Shown one piece after another: positions 44,401 to 56,482 of a stretch of DNA of 64,000 bases; within the stretch, counting starts at the first letter, position 1, and every line of letters begins with the position of its first letter. The translations under genes were made by a program, and so were the position numbers. Source of the stretch: Pseudopithomyces maydicus. Its lineage: Eukaryota > Ascomycota > Dothideomycetes > Pleosporales > Didymosphaeriaceae. The notes under the pieces are model-generated. The model worked only from the letters and a program-made list of their open reading frames with translations. It was not told the origin of the DNA and did no database searches. The stretch covers positions 186,001-250,000 of the forward strand of contig JANTUC010000009.1 of NCBI GenBank assembly GCA_026873275.1, written 5' to 3'.

Positions 44401-47400
44401 TTTCCGTCTAGTCGACGAAATCGTCGTCAAAGTCCTCTCGATCATCAGGAACGAGAAAGATGCATTTGCCTGTCTGACTTACGAGCATATGCAAAGCTCC
44501 ATTTCGGCAGTCTCGCAACTGTTGCGTATCTTATCCGCATCGAATTGCTTACAGGACATGATTCGTGTAGGGCAATATACAGCACCTCGGATAGAAGGAC
44601 TTCCATCTTCTACGTTCAACAACATCACCAGCCGGCTCAATGATGTGCAAGTGCGTCTTTGGATCTTGCAGTACCATCTTTTCAAAGAAGGCATGGCACA
44701 GACTCCGGAAAGTTTCGAGGTTTCCTCTGATGAGCAATTCACATTTTTGCGGCATGTTCATCATGCTCTCGGAGTACGATCATGCGGCCACTCGGCTGGT
44801 CGTTTATTCCTAAGGCTGGCGAAAGACGAAATGTTGGTATTCAAAGATCTTCCCGAACCTGAAGTGTGGGCTACCGAGCTCTCACAGGTCCTATACGACC
44901 TGTACGGCTTGAAGACATTTGTAGACCCAGCGGAGTGCCAGGAGTACGAGTCTAATGCCGATATTCTCGATAAGAGCGCAGCTACCAAGTTGATCTCGTT
45001 CATCATCACACAAGCTAACAAAATGAACATCAAAGACCTTGCAAAACATGAGTTGAAAAATACCATTGAGAGGGTCCACGGAGCGCTCGGTAGGCCAAAG
45101 TTGCATGAAGACATTACTCAAAACGGAAAGACATTGAAGGCCTATCTCAAATCGCCAATAAACCCGACGGATCTGTTCAACTCTTTGAAGGGCGTCAACT
45201 CGATTCCGACAAAGCCGATTCCTGCAGAGATCTCACCACCAGCTGCTAAGGGATGGTACTTCCTGATGGGAAACCTCGCGCTGAATAAGTTCAAAGGGCA
45301 GAAGAGAACTACACAGGCACCAACCGAAGACGTTCACTTTGCTCAGGCATTCTTTGAACAGGACCTGGTCTTCTCAAGCGATAGTTGGGAAACGTGGTAC
45401 CGTCTCGCTCAAGCCAACGATACGCAGTTGGAGGAGGCTGTCTCGTGGACCGTCGAGAAGATCAACAGCAACAGCATGGAGCTTATTACCTGGCAACGTG
45501 CGGCAATCCACTGCTATACAATGGCGGTAGCTTGCGCTGTTCGTGATGCGGACACCTCGCCGAGTACGTGTGCCAAAGTCGCGCATTTATATACGGACTT
45601 TGGTACCCGTGTGTATGCCTCGTCCCGAGAGCCCTTCAACATGAACGTGTTCGACGTGAAAGATGTCGAACATAAGTTCTTCAGCAACAACAACGATAAC
45701 ACCGTTTATAAAAACTTGCCATTTGCGGTGTTGACGCCTTACCAAGCATGGAAGTTCGCCGGTACTCTTTTCAAACGTGCGGCGAAAGGCAATCCAGATA
45801 AGTGGTGGAATCACTACATGCTGGCAAAGTGTCTTTGGAAAATGTACTGTTACAGCGATGACGAGATAAAGAGGGCCGCCTCAGAGTTTAGGTTGCCCCA
45901 AGCAAATGTTGGACAATCATGGGCAGAGGTGATCAAGGCCACCGTGAACGCAATCAATACTCTGCCCGAGAAAAAGGAGCGAGGCAAGGAACCAGTACTG
46001 GAACCTCATTACAAGCTGGTCTCCATAACCCACAAGCTCTATCAACGCAAGGCTGTTGACGAGGCGAAAGGCGTTGAGATGCTTTCAAACACACCTTTTG
46101 CAGAGAACATCACCAGCCCTACCAATGTCGATGAATGGGAGGGCTATATCTTATCGGTGCTTAAGGCGCTTCGAAAGGCGGACAACTCAAGCTGGCACCA
46201 TCGTATCATTGCTCGTGCTGCACATGTCATTTACGACAAGTCCACCGACATGTCGGTGGCTCAAGCCGCGAAACACGAGCTCACGCAGCAAATCTTCACG
46301 AAAACAATGGCTGTGCAAGTGTGGAAGCCTGAACATGAGCGGCCTGGAAGACACTTTGTCTATACTACACGATACACTAGGTTTTTCGTCAACTTGTTGG
46401 TCCAGACCAACGACCAACCAAACCTCGAAGCTTTAGCTAGGCGCGTACGAAGAAAACAGACCGACTTCTTTGAGCACACGATGCTGTGGCAAGACCTATG
46501 CCGGAGTTATCTTCAGCTTCTGCGACGAATGGGCCAGGTTCCAGACGGACAGGAAGACACTATCTTCCGAACGCTGAATTTCGAAGAGTACAACGTGCAA
46601 GCTACTCGTCTTGAGGCCTGGTGCCAGGATCCGAACACATCGCACCCTGCTCTCGATACCCTTCGTCACGTAGTAGAGCTGAAACGTATCAACAACGGAT
46701 TAATGAAGGCTGTCTCCATCGACGACGTCCTCGGCGACACCTTTGCTCTCCTCTACAACACCATCGGCCCAACACTGCCACCCCTACCACAAGAAACGCA
46801 ACCACCTCCAGCACCTCAAGCACCCCTTGAAAGCAGCGCCGCTGCTCCACCGCCACTGCCCGTTCCCTCAATTGCCCAGGGCCAAATTGATGGTGCCGCG
46901 CCCCCCAACACCCACAACAACCCCTTCACCCTCTACCACCCCACACAACCCAACCCTCCACCTCCCCCTCCGCCCGTCACCGAACCCGTCCCCAAGCCCC
47001 GCGCCAAAACCGTAGGCCGCCGCGAAATCCAACGCCGCGCCGAAGCCTGCGCGCAGAAACCTGCCGGCGCACCCGCACCCTCTACCACAATGCCCATCCG
47101 TTCCCCGCCCGCAAACGCCAACGCGGGTCTCGCTCCGTCCACCACCATGTCCACTGCTACGGCTACGGCTACGGCTACGGCTACAGCTACAGCTACAGCT
47201 ACGCCCACCGCCCATCAGGATACCACGGCCGGCGCGAATTCCCACGACGACAAGCAGGCCTCGCCAGACGCCCAGCCAGCGGGAACGAGCACGAGCACGA
47301 GCACAAGCACGAGTACAAACGCCAACACACACTTGCCCATGTCCATGTCCATGTCCATGCCAATCCCGAATTCGCTCACCGTGCCCCCCGCCGACACAGC

Positions 47401-47730
47401 GACAACGACTACGACGGCAACCACGACCGCGGCAGCTAGCGTGGCGGACGAGCCGAGGAGTGCGGAAGGCAGTGTCCACGACGATGCGGATGACGAGAGC
47501 GAGCTTAGTGAGCTGGATGATGAGGAGGTGCAGGATTTGGAGAGGACGGTGGAGGAGAGGGTTAGGAGTGTGGCGGGGGGTTGGGCGCCAGAGGGGGGTT
47601 GTTTGGGGGCGTGGGGAGGAGGAATGTCGAGGTGGTTGAGGAGGAGGGGGAGGAGGAGGAGGAGGAGGAAGAGGAGGGGGAGGGTGAAGGTGAGGAGGAG
47701 GGAGATACGGAGATGGGGGATGGGGAGTAA
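41474..47730 (+). CDS. HIR3: Histone transcription regulator 3 homologue (HIR complex)
   Basis: Scaffold of the HIR/HIRA H3-H4 chaperone complex (Cabin1 in animals), acting in replication-independent nucleosome assembly and histone gene repression. Exon 1 appears to be the ATG alone (41474-41476), followed by gtatgt; the intron ends at 41569 and exon 2 starts STWHALNVEPEF. The block DDTKEIQIEEALKLYQTALK is the family N-terminus with TPR-like helices. Later conserved segments include the KGWYFLMGNLALNKFKGQK region and NPDKWWNHYMLAKCLWKMY. The C-terminus is low complexity (Pro-rich, TA, ST and MS dipeptide runs, acidic end). One base is missing in the G6 run at 47575-47580; then NVEVVEEEGEE and a stop at 47730 follow. 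Corrected length is about 2054 aa, usual for fungal Hir3. Confidence 0.93.
47157..47365. repeat. Hexanucleotide repeats coding for TA, ST and MS dipeptides
   Basis: Three adjacent in-frame hexamer arrays: acggct/acagct (Thr-Ala) at 47157-47206, agcacg-type (Ser-Thr) at 47285-47320 and tccatg (Ser-Met) at 47340-47365. All lie in the HIR3 C-terminal tail. Confidence 0.9.
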
Positions 47731-48281
47731 GGGGTGGGTGAGAGGTTTGAGTGAGTGGTTTGAGTGAGAGGTGGAGAGGGGGAGGAGAGGGGAAAGGGAA
47801 GATGGTGTTTTCTTTTTGTACGATTGGGTGCGGTATGGTACGGTACGGTACCAGGCGTTCAAAACGGTAAAATCGGGGTGGAATATTCTATATACCCTAG
47901 TACTAGTGAACAACTGGTGAATAGATCATCTGGCTTGTATTCATTCCATTCATATAAGTTCGGTACCGCAGTAAGGGAAAGGGGAGTCTCAACGATTGCC
48001 TATTTCGGTTTGTTTTACGGTGCTGCCTTTCGTATCTCCTCGCGGGTGGTGTGGGAGGGACGAGGGTGGGGGCTGGTCACGGTGCCGAGAAGGCGTCAGG
48101 TGCGAGGGTGGCATTCATTTGGGAATGAGCGTTTGGATTTCTCTCATTCATTGGGCTTATGTGTCAAGACTCTATGCCATATATATACATGCATTTGTGT
48201 GGGTCATCACACGTCCATCCATCCATCCTCATCACTCCGTACCCGACGTCCACCCAAACCCCACATCCCACACCATCCCCC
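47731..48281. other. Convergent spacer, HIR3 / Zn2Cys6 factor
   Basis: No gene is supported. It contains a (ggtac)n run near 47833-47850 and a catccatcc run near 48214-48228. Confidence 0.6.
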
Positions 48282-50248
48282 TCACCACGTTAAAAACTTC
48301 TCCTGCCCCGACCTCCCCGCCAACCAATCATCCCACGTCTGTATCGAGACCCGCGCCTCACGCGCCTGTGTGTATGTAACGCCCGCCCCATACACCTTAT
48401 TACTAAGCGCCGTCTCCGGCGCCGCTCCCTCAATCTCCAACGTCCCGTGCCGATCGCTAGCCTCCATCCCCAGTATCAACTCGCACAGCGCGGCCGCAAA
48501 TGTGCTTTCTAGAAAAACCTCCTGCTGGGGGTACCGGCGCAGCAGATCGATGACGCGGCGCCGCATCTCGGGGGGTATACCGCTTATGTGCGCCATGATG
48601 AGCAGCGGGGTCGTGGTAGGCAGTGTGGGGATGAAGTCTGAGGCGTTCTCGGGGCGGGGCGGCGGAGAGGAGTTCTGGAGGACGGTTTCGGCGAGGGTGA
48701 GCGCCGTGTCGAAGTGCAGCGCTAGTGCCTCCTCGGAGTCGTATGTGGATTGCTTGAAGACCTCTCTTAGATGCATGGCGGGGGAGTTGTTGGTCGTGGG
48801 GGCCTGGCCTAGGATGCGGCCCCGACGGCGCTGGTAGACGATGTCGCGCGCGGAGTCCTCCTGGATGGTGAGCAGCGGCGTGTACGTGTCTAGCAGGAGC
48901 ATGTCGTCGGTTGGGCTGTCGAGGAAAAGCGGCCAGCATGCGGCGTGGTACATTCGTAGGACGTCGATGGCTTTTCTCTGCGAGGGATTCGTCACGGGGG
49001 GCCTCCGAAGCATGGGCATTCTGAGGAGGTGTCCGCCACGAAGGCATCCATTGCGGCGCTTAGTTCGCGGAAGGCGCGGATGTAGGGCTGTTGGCGGCGG
49101 ATCAGCGATGCGAGGACGCTCTGCTCGGCTTCGAGGACGAGGCGTGCGACGTCGCCGGCGTCGCGCTGCGAGAGGGCCATCAGTCCGTTGAGAAGGGATT
49201 TGATTGCCTTCCCGGCGTGGCTTAGATTCATGGGTGTCGCTCGAGATGGGACACATTTTCCGTGCTCGCACAGTTTCGATGATACCGATGGCGGGGGCGC
49301 TGTACGTTCTCCATGTGATGTATGCATCTGCATCGCTGAGGACCTCTGGTCCGTCGGTAGCCCCACGAGTTTTTAGGAGCTGAGCAGTGATCTCTAGGCA
49401 CGCAACAACGGAAAACAGGTCATTGTAGGGCACTGGGACGGCGCCGAGAGGCGAGTTTGTAATAACTGCTTTGCCCTGATTTGTTACATTGGAAGGCGTA
49501 AGAACATTGGAATTCTTCTCAATGTCTTGGAGCTCAACAATTAGATTCTTCGCCGCCTCCAGATGGATACTCGACTCAGCGTGCAGTCCTTGGAAACTGC
49601 AGAGATATGTAAATATCACACTAGCGGTCAAGGCTCGCCATTTCTCATCAACGTTACATGAAGCCAATGGCCGGACAAGCTGATTGATAGATGCGTTGAA
49701 CTGCTGCAGAGCAAACTCCGTTCCATTGTGGGGTGTATTTCTGCGGTTGTTTATCGATACCTCGTGCACGGCGCCCAAGCTCACTACGGCATGCCAAATG
49801 GCCGAGTCGAGATGGCATGCGCGCGGGACAAATGTGAGCCAGAAATCGGTCTCGAAGACTCCAGCAATAGCGGGTGCAGTAACATCCAGGAAGTAGCGGT
49901 AGCTTCGAAGTTCCTGCGCATTCTTACGCGGAAGTGCCACTTTCAATTGCACTGGTAGCGGTTCTGGGCTGGTACTCGATGAGCTCTCACGGGCGGTAGA
50001 TTGATTGCTCTTTTTGTCTTTGGTTCCGTATCCGTCGCATTTCCTTCCCGTTGATACGCAACGATTGCATGATGGCTTCTGCTCGTCACATCTTATTCTC
50101 CGGATTCTATGTCTAGATCAGCGCCTGTTTTGAATTGGTGATAGTAGAATAAATCCTACTTGCATGTAATGCACCCGGTCTTCGTTCTTTTTAGGCGTCT
50201 TGGTTGCTCTGGGTTACATTCAACTATGCGATACTTCTGGGGTGTCAT
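48282..50248 (-). CDS. Zn2Cys6 fungal transcription factor
   Basis: Regulator with a complete binuclear zinc cluster split by the first intron: CITCKIRRIRC (exon 1) and CDEQKPSCNRCVSTGRKC (exon 2), i.e. Cx2Cx6Cx5Cx2Cx6C. The start MTPQKYRIVE at 50248 is the nearest in-frame ATG. Introns are 50107-50159 and 49240-49285 (46 nt, linking SAPAI to TPMNLSHAG). The C-terminal part is the fungal transcription factor homology region (FWLTFVPRACHLDSAIWHAV; MYHAACWPLFLDSP; DWLAGRSGQEKFLTW). One base is missing in the G6 run at 48996-49001, between ECPCFGGP and VTNPSQRK. Corrected length is about 622 aa. This layout is common in factors next to or inside metabolic clusters, but no biosynthetic neighbours are present. 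Target unknown. Confidence 0.9.
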
Positions 50249-53200
50249 TGTATTAAGCAACGGCGCTAAGATTACCGTTCATGCAGCTCGAGAGCCTCAG
50301 TCACTGTACCGTGGGAACGACGAGGCATTCGCCACTTATTAAACCATCTACGGAAATCTTCCAGAATTAGTCAGTGCAAATACAAGTGCGTCACCGCACA
50401 GCACTGACTCCTACGACTCTGAAAATTTGACATACCTAAGGGAGCCTACCGCTACTACCGCAGACGGTACAACCACAGCCCCTACCTGAGCTTACTAAGT
50501 GCTATGGGGGAATGCGGTGAATCTGCCAAAAGGCGCATGACAAATGCACTCCAGCACTGCGGTGTAGGAAGAAGGGTGACTGGATCCCGGACCCCATCTT
50601 TCATTGGGGGAGATTACTAGCGAATAGGGATACGCGAGCCTGCCAATAACCAGCCTCAAATCGTCGCGCTATCACTGATTGGACAGCCCAGAGCCTAATC
50701 GCTGCTGATTGGTCTTATCCAAAGCATCTAAATTCCTGAGCTTGTAGAGGTGCATAATAAATTAGGCTCAGCTCGAGCGGAACTCCGCTTCAACATACAT
50801 TGTCAGACGTGAGGCTGAATACTTGCGTTCCTACGCGTGTGTGTCTACGCGTGTGTGGCGCTTACGCTCACGCTATACAGCAGAAACGAGGCTGTGTAGA
50901 CTAGCCCTAGGAAATTTCAAATGGCATCTATAGTAATTCCAAATTCGGTACATGGCACCTAGAATAGGCCTGTCATCGGTTGTAGAGTTCCAATACGTAT
51001 CCTTGTCCACCACTCTCCATTAAGCCCCGGAATAACTACTGTATTCAATGTACTGTCCATGTTTCAATCTGGCGTCCATTCACACAACCGAAGCATTAAA
51101 AGACAGCAAAGGATTGTAAATCAAGCGGCTATACTCTCAAAAATATCGAATTGGTCACGAGCACGACACATTCTTCGTTATAGAACCACACCCAGGCGAT
51201 ATTGGATCGAGACGAGTTGTGAAATTTGCAGCAATCGGTGAAGAAGAGCTACAATACGACCTGCCATGGATATAACAAGCTATTTCCGATTTGATACACT
51301 GCAAATATGGAGTTAGAAGCGAAACCGCCAACAACTTCCGAGAATATCCGCACATTAACCTCAACTTACTAAAACGCAAGAGGCGGTAAGGCGCTTCGGC
51401 CGAGAATACATACGCAATAGCTACTGCAAAGACCCTCAATGTGCAAAGACTGGCATTAAGCTCTCACAAAATTTGACGGAGGTGGCTTGCTTTACACTAC
51501 AGGTAGCGATCATAAGCACCGCCCTAGCCAAGCAGCGCTCTGCATTGGGGACCCCACTTGCTAAACAGAGCAGGGAAGCTACCACCTAACCTTGCATACG
51601 AAATGCAGCCCTCACCGAAACCACGCCATTTCTGACTCTCTCTCTATAGCATTTGGTCAGAATGCTTTGTTATCGATAGCGGTCATTGGACCACGATGAG
51701 TCGATTCGGGTCATAGTTCTGCATCCGAGTAAGTAGATGCGAGTCATACCCAATCGAATGTATGCTTTGTCACACACAACCATCTCACGGTGCAACTCTC
51801 TACGATGCATGTTCTTACATTTGAGGAGGCCTCGACCAAGGTGCAAGTAAATCACCTAGGTCCCTGTGAAGGGAGGGTTTCTGTTGTGAAGAATTGCTTC
51901 AGTGCTCTTTCGCACTTGCGTCGCAGAGATGGGGATTGTTTTGTGTGAATCGACGCTACATATGTACATGCATCAATCGAGATCATAACAAAGGATAAGC
52001 GTATCAGGTCAGTATAAGATTAGAGATGTCTATAACTGCTCGTCGAATGTCTAGGTCCCATTAGAGGAACAAACAGTAGCTCGGTATGTTTCCAAGGAAT
52101 TAACCGCCGTGAATGATACATTTCTTGCGTACAGGAATGCACATCAGACCCTTAACAATCGGTGTTTTGTCTAAGAATTTGAAGCATCATGTCACAATCT
52201 GTGGCGGGAAAGAGTTTGGATTTTGGACGAGATATGCGATACAGTTATTGCCATCTTTGTATGTGCGCGGCACCAACATGTTCCCTCACAGAAGCCTGAA
52301 TTACGTCTAATGAATTGCTTCAAGATAAACATCTGGATTATCTGTCTCAATTGTATTGGTCTGTCGCCGCGGGAATGTCCAGCACCGCAGTTCAATGGAA
52401 CCCATTAAACGAGAGCACGGGATGCAGGACGACAAATCCCCAGGATAAAATATTCGCTCGACAATCATCGGTCGATCCTAAATGATTCAAAACAATTCCC
52501 TTGATTGGTGAAACTCAGGGCGGAGAAGCCTGTATGACTAAAGCTACGATGTTTCTGCTGGGGCTCTGAGCCCTTACCGCTAATTGCCACTCCCGTGGTA
52601 GAGACATGTCATTGTAGGCCTCAGATTGGTCTCGGAATCTTCCACTACATTCGTTAAATTCTATATCGAGTAGTTAAAACTCATAACCCCTTAGGTAATC
52701 GAGCGAACAACATGATTGGAATATACAACCTAGCTTGCGAGGATGATGCACGCAGAATTTCCCCAGGGTCGACGGCAAACAACAGCGGTTTCGTCAGGTT
52801 TTTTTCAGTGGCTGTCGGTATGCGGCGATGAGACATAAACGATAAGATTTTTATATTCAGGAATGAAATTGGAGACTTTCTTAGTCGATTCAAACGTCTC
52901 TGTGACCCCGAGAACGTAGATCGTATGAACGATCACATACATAAGTATGATATCATCATCGATAATACCAGATGTAGTCTTCTTGAAGGCAGGTAGCTGG
53001 GCTGCATAGCAGGGAATGGTCAATGACCCAGTGTTCGCCAACCCATCCGATCTTGGCGTTTACGACGTTGATATTCGTTTAAGACGGTATATAGGACTTC
53101 TGTAAGCCATACACCTTTCTTTCTTTCTTCTTTTTGTGGAACAAATCAATCGATCCGATCTTTGTGAGTAGATAAAATGCTTGATAATTAGGGATAGTCG

Positions 53201-54250
53201 TAGATATTTATTTGAGATGACCTCTCAGCTTCACACATCACCAGCAGCATCGACAAATCTCCATAGACAGTGACAAGGTAGCACTTGAGCCTGCTAGTGC
53301 AAATAGCGGAGGTTGAACGGTTTGTATGCTATCGAGATCCGCTGGCTCCATGCGTAATAAGACTGGGTCAGGGTCAAACCTGGACTCTCATCAGTAATGA
53401 CTGCTACGTCCAGGAAGCTCGGATAACCTGCAGACGGAATGTTTTCGAATAGATCGATATGTCCTCGATTATTCTCAACGATCAAAAGAGCTTGCAGCTT
53501 CATGGAAGCCGTGTGATCTTTTTAGATCCTAACGACGTCAATGAAAAGTCTAATGGGAGCCGCGAATTCTAGCTCTATTTTTGTCTTTTCCAATTTCATT
53601 ATGGTATCAGTAATATAAGAGATGTGTTAGCTAAAGATTTGGATTGAACGACGAATATACTTTGTTTGAACCTAGGAAGGATAGACAGATACGTTCTACC
53701 GCTACTTGCAGCTGTTGGCAAAAGCACTTCCTCCCTTTGAATGCAATCTGAGCGAAGCCAAGAGACATGTGATATTCTCATACAGCGTATATCGTCACTG
53801 GCATACTTAGACATACATATACATGGAAACGAAGTTGAAATTCAATGTTATTGATCATATGTGTGTGTTTGTGTCGTGAAAAAGAAGCAGCAGAGTAGCT
53901 GACCAGAGATTAAATTGATCAGTTACGTTCATCTCGTCACTGCGCTTCTTCATGGCGTCAACTTTCAAATCACATTTTAACACGACACTCGCTGTCATGA
54001 AATTATCTTTCGAAAAAAAAAGAAGAAAAAGAAGAAGGAATATTTCGTAGTCACTCTTCATAATCATGGATCCTTCCTTCAAACCACTTGTGGATTTTTC
54101 CCACAATGCCGACCATCACAAATACATGATGATGGCAGAAACAAAGCGTATATAAATATTGTAAAATTCTACATCAAACTATTGACGAATAATTACGATA
54201 CATCCACTTGCACCCATAAATGGACCCGACTGATATCAATCACGTGACTC
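50249..54250. other. Gene-free region, AT-richer half
   Basis: About 4 kb in which stops are dense in all frames and no open frame has protein-like composition or a recognisable motif. The sequence looks mostly unique, with few simple repeats. I see no transposase, reverse transcriptase, terminal repeats or target duplications. Decayed mobile DNA is possible but not shown. Confidence 0.55.
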
Positions 54251-54778
54251 ATCATGGGGACTTAGGTAGCTTTCAATTTGGGTAGTAAACGAGCCGCGCT
54301 ACATACGCATATACGTACGTACATACATACACAACTCTCAAATATAGGTTGAACGCCCCCAACATTTGTCCCACAGGCATCGGAAGAAAGGTGTGGAGTG
54401 GAGGGTACTCATGCACAAATCTATTTTCTACCTCCCAGTCCCTCTTTCCTCTCGGATGCCGTCCCAATATCCCCAGCGCCTTATATCGCCCCCGTGAGAT
54501 AGGCGGCTCTTCTACCCACGAGCGGGCCCTGCAATGAACATGCTCCATTTCGCAGCACTGCTGGCTAGAGGATAGATGGACCGCAATCGACCCCCTTCCA
54601 TCCCCACAGCCCATCCACCACGCAAACCCAAACTCCCAGCCCATCAAGCACCCAGCAGATCCAGCACCACAGCGCCTAACACCACGAATCCGCCCCGTCT
54701 TCCAAGGATACCCACCTGCATGCCCCTCCCATACTTACATACCTACATACCTACATACTATGCATCCCCCTCGCAAGC

Positions 54779-54800
54779 ATGTACGTACGTACGTACATAC
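54779..54800. repeat. (GTAC)n alternating palindromic tract
   Basis: The run tacgtacgtacgtacatac is self-complementary over most of its length. Confidence 0.85.
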
Positions 54801-54861
54801 GCATCCCAAACCCATCCAGTTCCCGCTCGGGATTCCGTATCGGCCCGGCAGAATCGACCGA

Positions 54862-54895
54862 CTTACCTACCTGCCTGCCTGCCTGCCTGCCTACC
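54862..54895. repeat. (TGCC/TACC)n tetranucleotide array
   Basis: Five tgcc units are flanked by tacc variants. Confidence 0.85.
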
Positions 54896-54990
54896 TAGCA
54901 CAGCGGCTCGGCGTGCGTGTAGTACATATGTATGTACACAGGCTTCGTTTGTATAGGGTAGGGTGGGACACGGTGGTACGGCGGGTTTCG

Positions 54991-55022
54991 CTAGCTGGCT
55001 GGCTGGCTCGCTCGCTCGCTCG
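54991..55022. repeat. (GGCT)n followed by (CGCT)n
   Basis: Four ggct units pass directly into four cgct units by one-base change. Confidence 0.85.
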
Positions 55023-55079
55023 GGGGGCGATGGGAAAGCTGGGAAACGGGGGAGGAAGGGAGAGGGGGACCGGTGAGGA

Positions 55080-55104
55080 GGGTGAGGTGAGGTGAGGTGA
55101 GGTG
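55080..55104. repeat. (GGTGA)n pentanucleotide array
   Basis: Five near-perfect 5-bp units. Confidence 0.9.
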
Positions 55105-55520
55105 GTGGGAGGTTGCACGGAGGTGGTTGTGAGTACATGGCTCGTATGTGCGGATGCTGGTATGTATGGTATGCTCGTTGCGGAAACTTGGGACAGGGGA
55201 GAAAAGGGATGTGATTTGATGGTGATGATTGAGCGGGGTCGGAGAAGGCGAGGGGCATACACTGGGTGGACTGGGTACGTACGGTGTAGGAGGGAGAAGT
55301 GCAAGATGTCTACACGGATTCTGGATCTAGCACGCAGGTGTTGCTCGGGGGTCGTGTAGGATCACTCTTACACACGACAGGACAGGCGTTTCTTGCCCAT
55401 CCAGTGTCAGCAATTGCGACGTCCCAACGGCGAGAGAACGCTCAGAGCCGCACCGCACCGCACACGAAGGACTACCTAGCATGTCGATCGCGCACTCGGG
55501 CCGGCCACAGAGTCGGGTAG

Positions 55521-55544
55521 CCACTCCACTCCACTCCACTCCAC
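55521..55544. repeat. (CCACT)n pentanucleotide array
   Basis: Nearly five perfect 5-bp units. Confidence 0.9.
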
Positions 55545-55591
55545 CGAAACTGACAGTAACGACAAAAGCAAACCACCGCAAAGTAACACGG

Positions 55592-55612
55592 CGGGCTGGG
55601 CTGGGCTGGGCT
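55592..55612. repeat. (GGGCT)n pentanucleotide array
   Basis: Four perfect 5-bp units, 48 bp from the ccact array. Confidence 0.9.
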
Positions 55613-56453
55613 GAGCTCTCGGTGGTACCCGCGGTCGCAGGCTGCAAGAAGATGACTCTCGAGGCGTCGAGGCAGCGGGTTTTTTTCTCGCGTTGAGCTA
55701 CAGGCGAGCAGCTTTAGCCACTCGAACCAGCTCATACGTGTACTGTAGATGCGTATAGGGCGTACTGTACGTACGCACCGTATGTAGGTGTGGATGCAGA
55801 GAAAAAATAATAGGCGCGGAGCACTGGCTGGGACGGTACGGTACGTCGTACGTAGGACGTACTGTGCAACCGATCGGATGAAGTCGTGCCATGTTTCTCG
55901 GCAGCGCTGGACGTGTACGAGGGGAGCCAGACGGGCTAGCCGAGCGGTCCATACATTCGACCCACACACACGTCGTCTTGACAGCTTCGTGTCATGGTAC
56001 GTACGGTAGGTATGGACGTAGAGTTGGGGATCGGGTCTCACGACGAGGATGGCAAAACCTTCGGTCATTGTTTCGAAAAAGTGGCCGAGGACACACCAGC
56101 CGGTGGTGGAAAGGGTGGGTGTGTACGTACATGTACATACGCATGGTCGGCTTCCGTCGCCATTCGCGGTGCGAGACTCTGTGTTTCTGCGATGCGACGT
56201 GAGAGCGTGGTCGTACGTCGTACGATGGGTTGTTTGGCTGGCTGCAGTCAACCTAGTTTAACGTTCTTGGGGTCCTGGGAGGCTCATGCAATGGGGGGCT
56301 CGAACTCTCGCCCAGGTGGGTGTGTAGTGCATGGGGCCGTATATGCACACTACATGGACTGGGAGTCTCGACGACGAGACGAAGCATGCGCCACGCCCGC
56401 CGCGTCAACTGTCATGCGTGTAGGGTAAGTACAGTGGACTGTGTGGGTAGTGT

Positions 56454-56482
56454 AGGGCAGGGCAGGGCAGGGCAGGGCAGGG
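56454..56482. repeat. (GGGCA)n pentanucleotide array
   Basis: Five to six perfect 5-bp units; the same unit recurs at 63676-63701. Confidence 0.9.

Noticed and set aside
2060..48996. Programmed ribosomal frameshifting or pseudogenes as the explanation for repeated frame breaks
   Set aside because: The breaks are one-sided, sit in G/C runs without slippery heptamers or a shared signal, and affect unrelated genes including essential ones. Sequence error explains them better.
49240..49285. Frame break in the Zn2Cys6 factor near 49235
   Set aside because: A 46-nt intron with gt and ag ends joins the two frames exactly, so no indel is needed there.
50249..54250. Transposon remnant
   Set aside because: No transposase or reverse transcriptase motif, terminal repeat or target duplication could be seen; kept only as a possibility.
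56285..56345. Possible tRNA (ggctcgaactctcgccc resembles a T arm)
   Set aside because: The stem does not pair properly on either strand, and no D arm, anticodon arm or acceptor stem can be folded around it.
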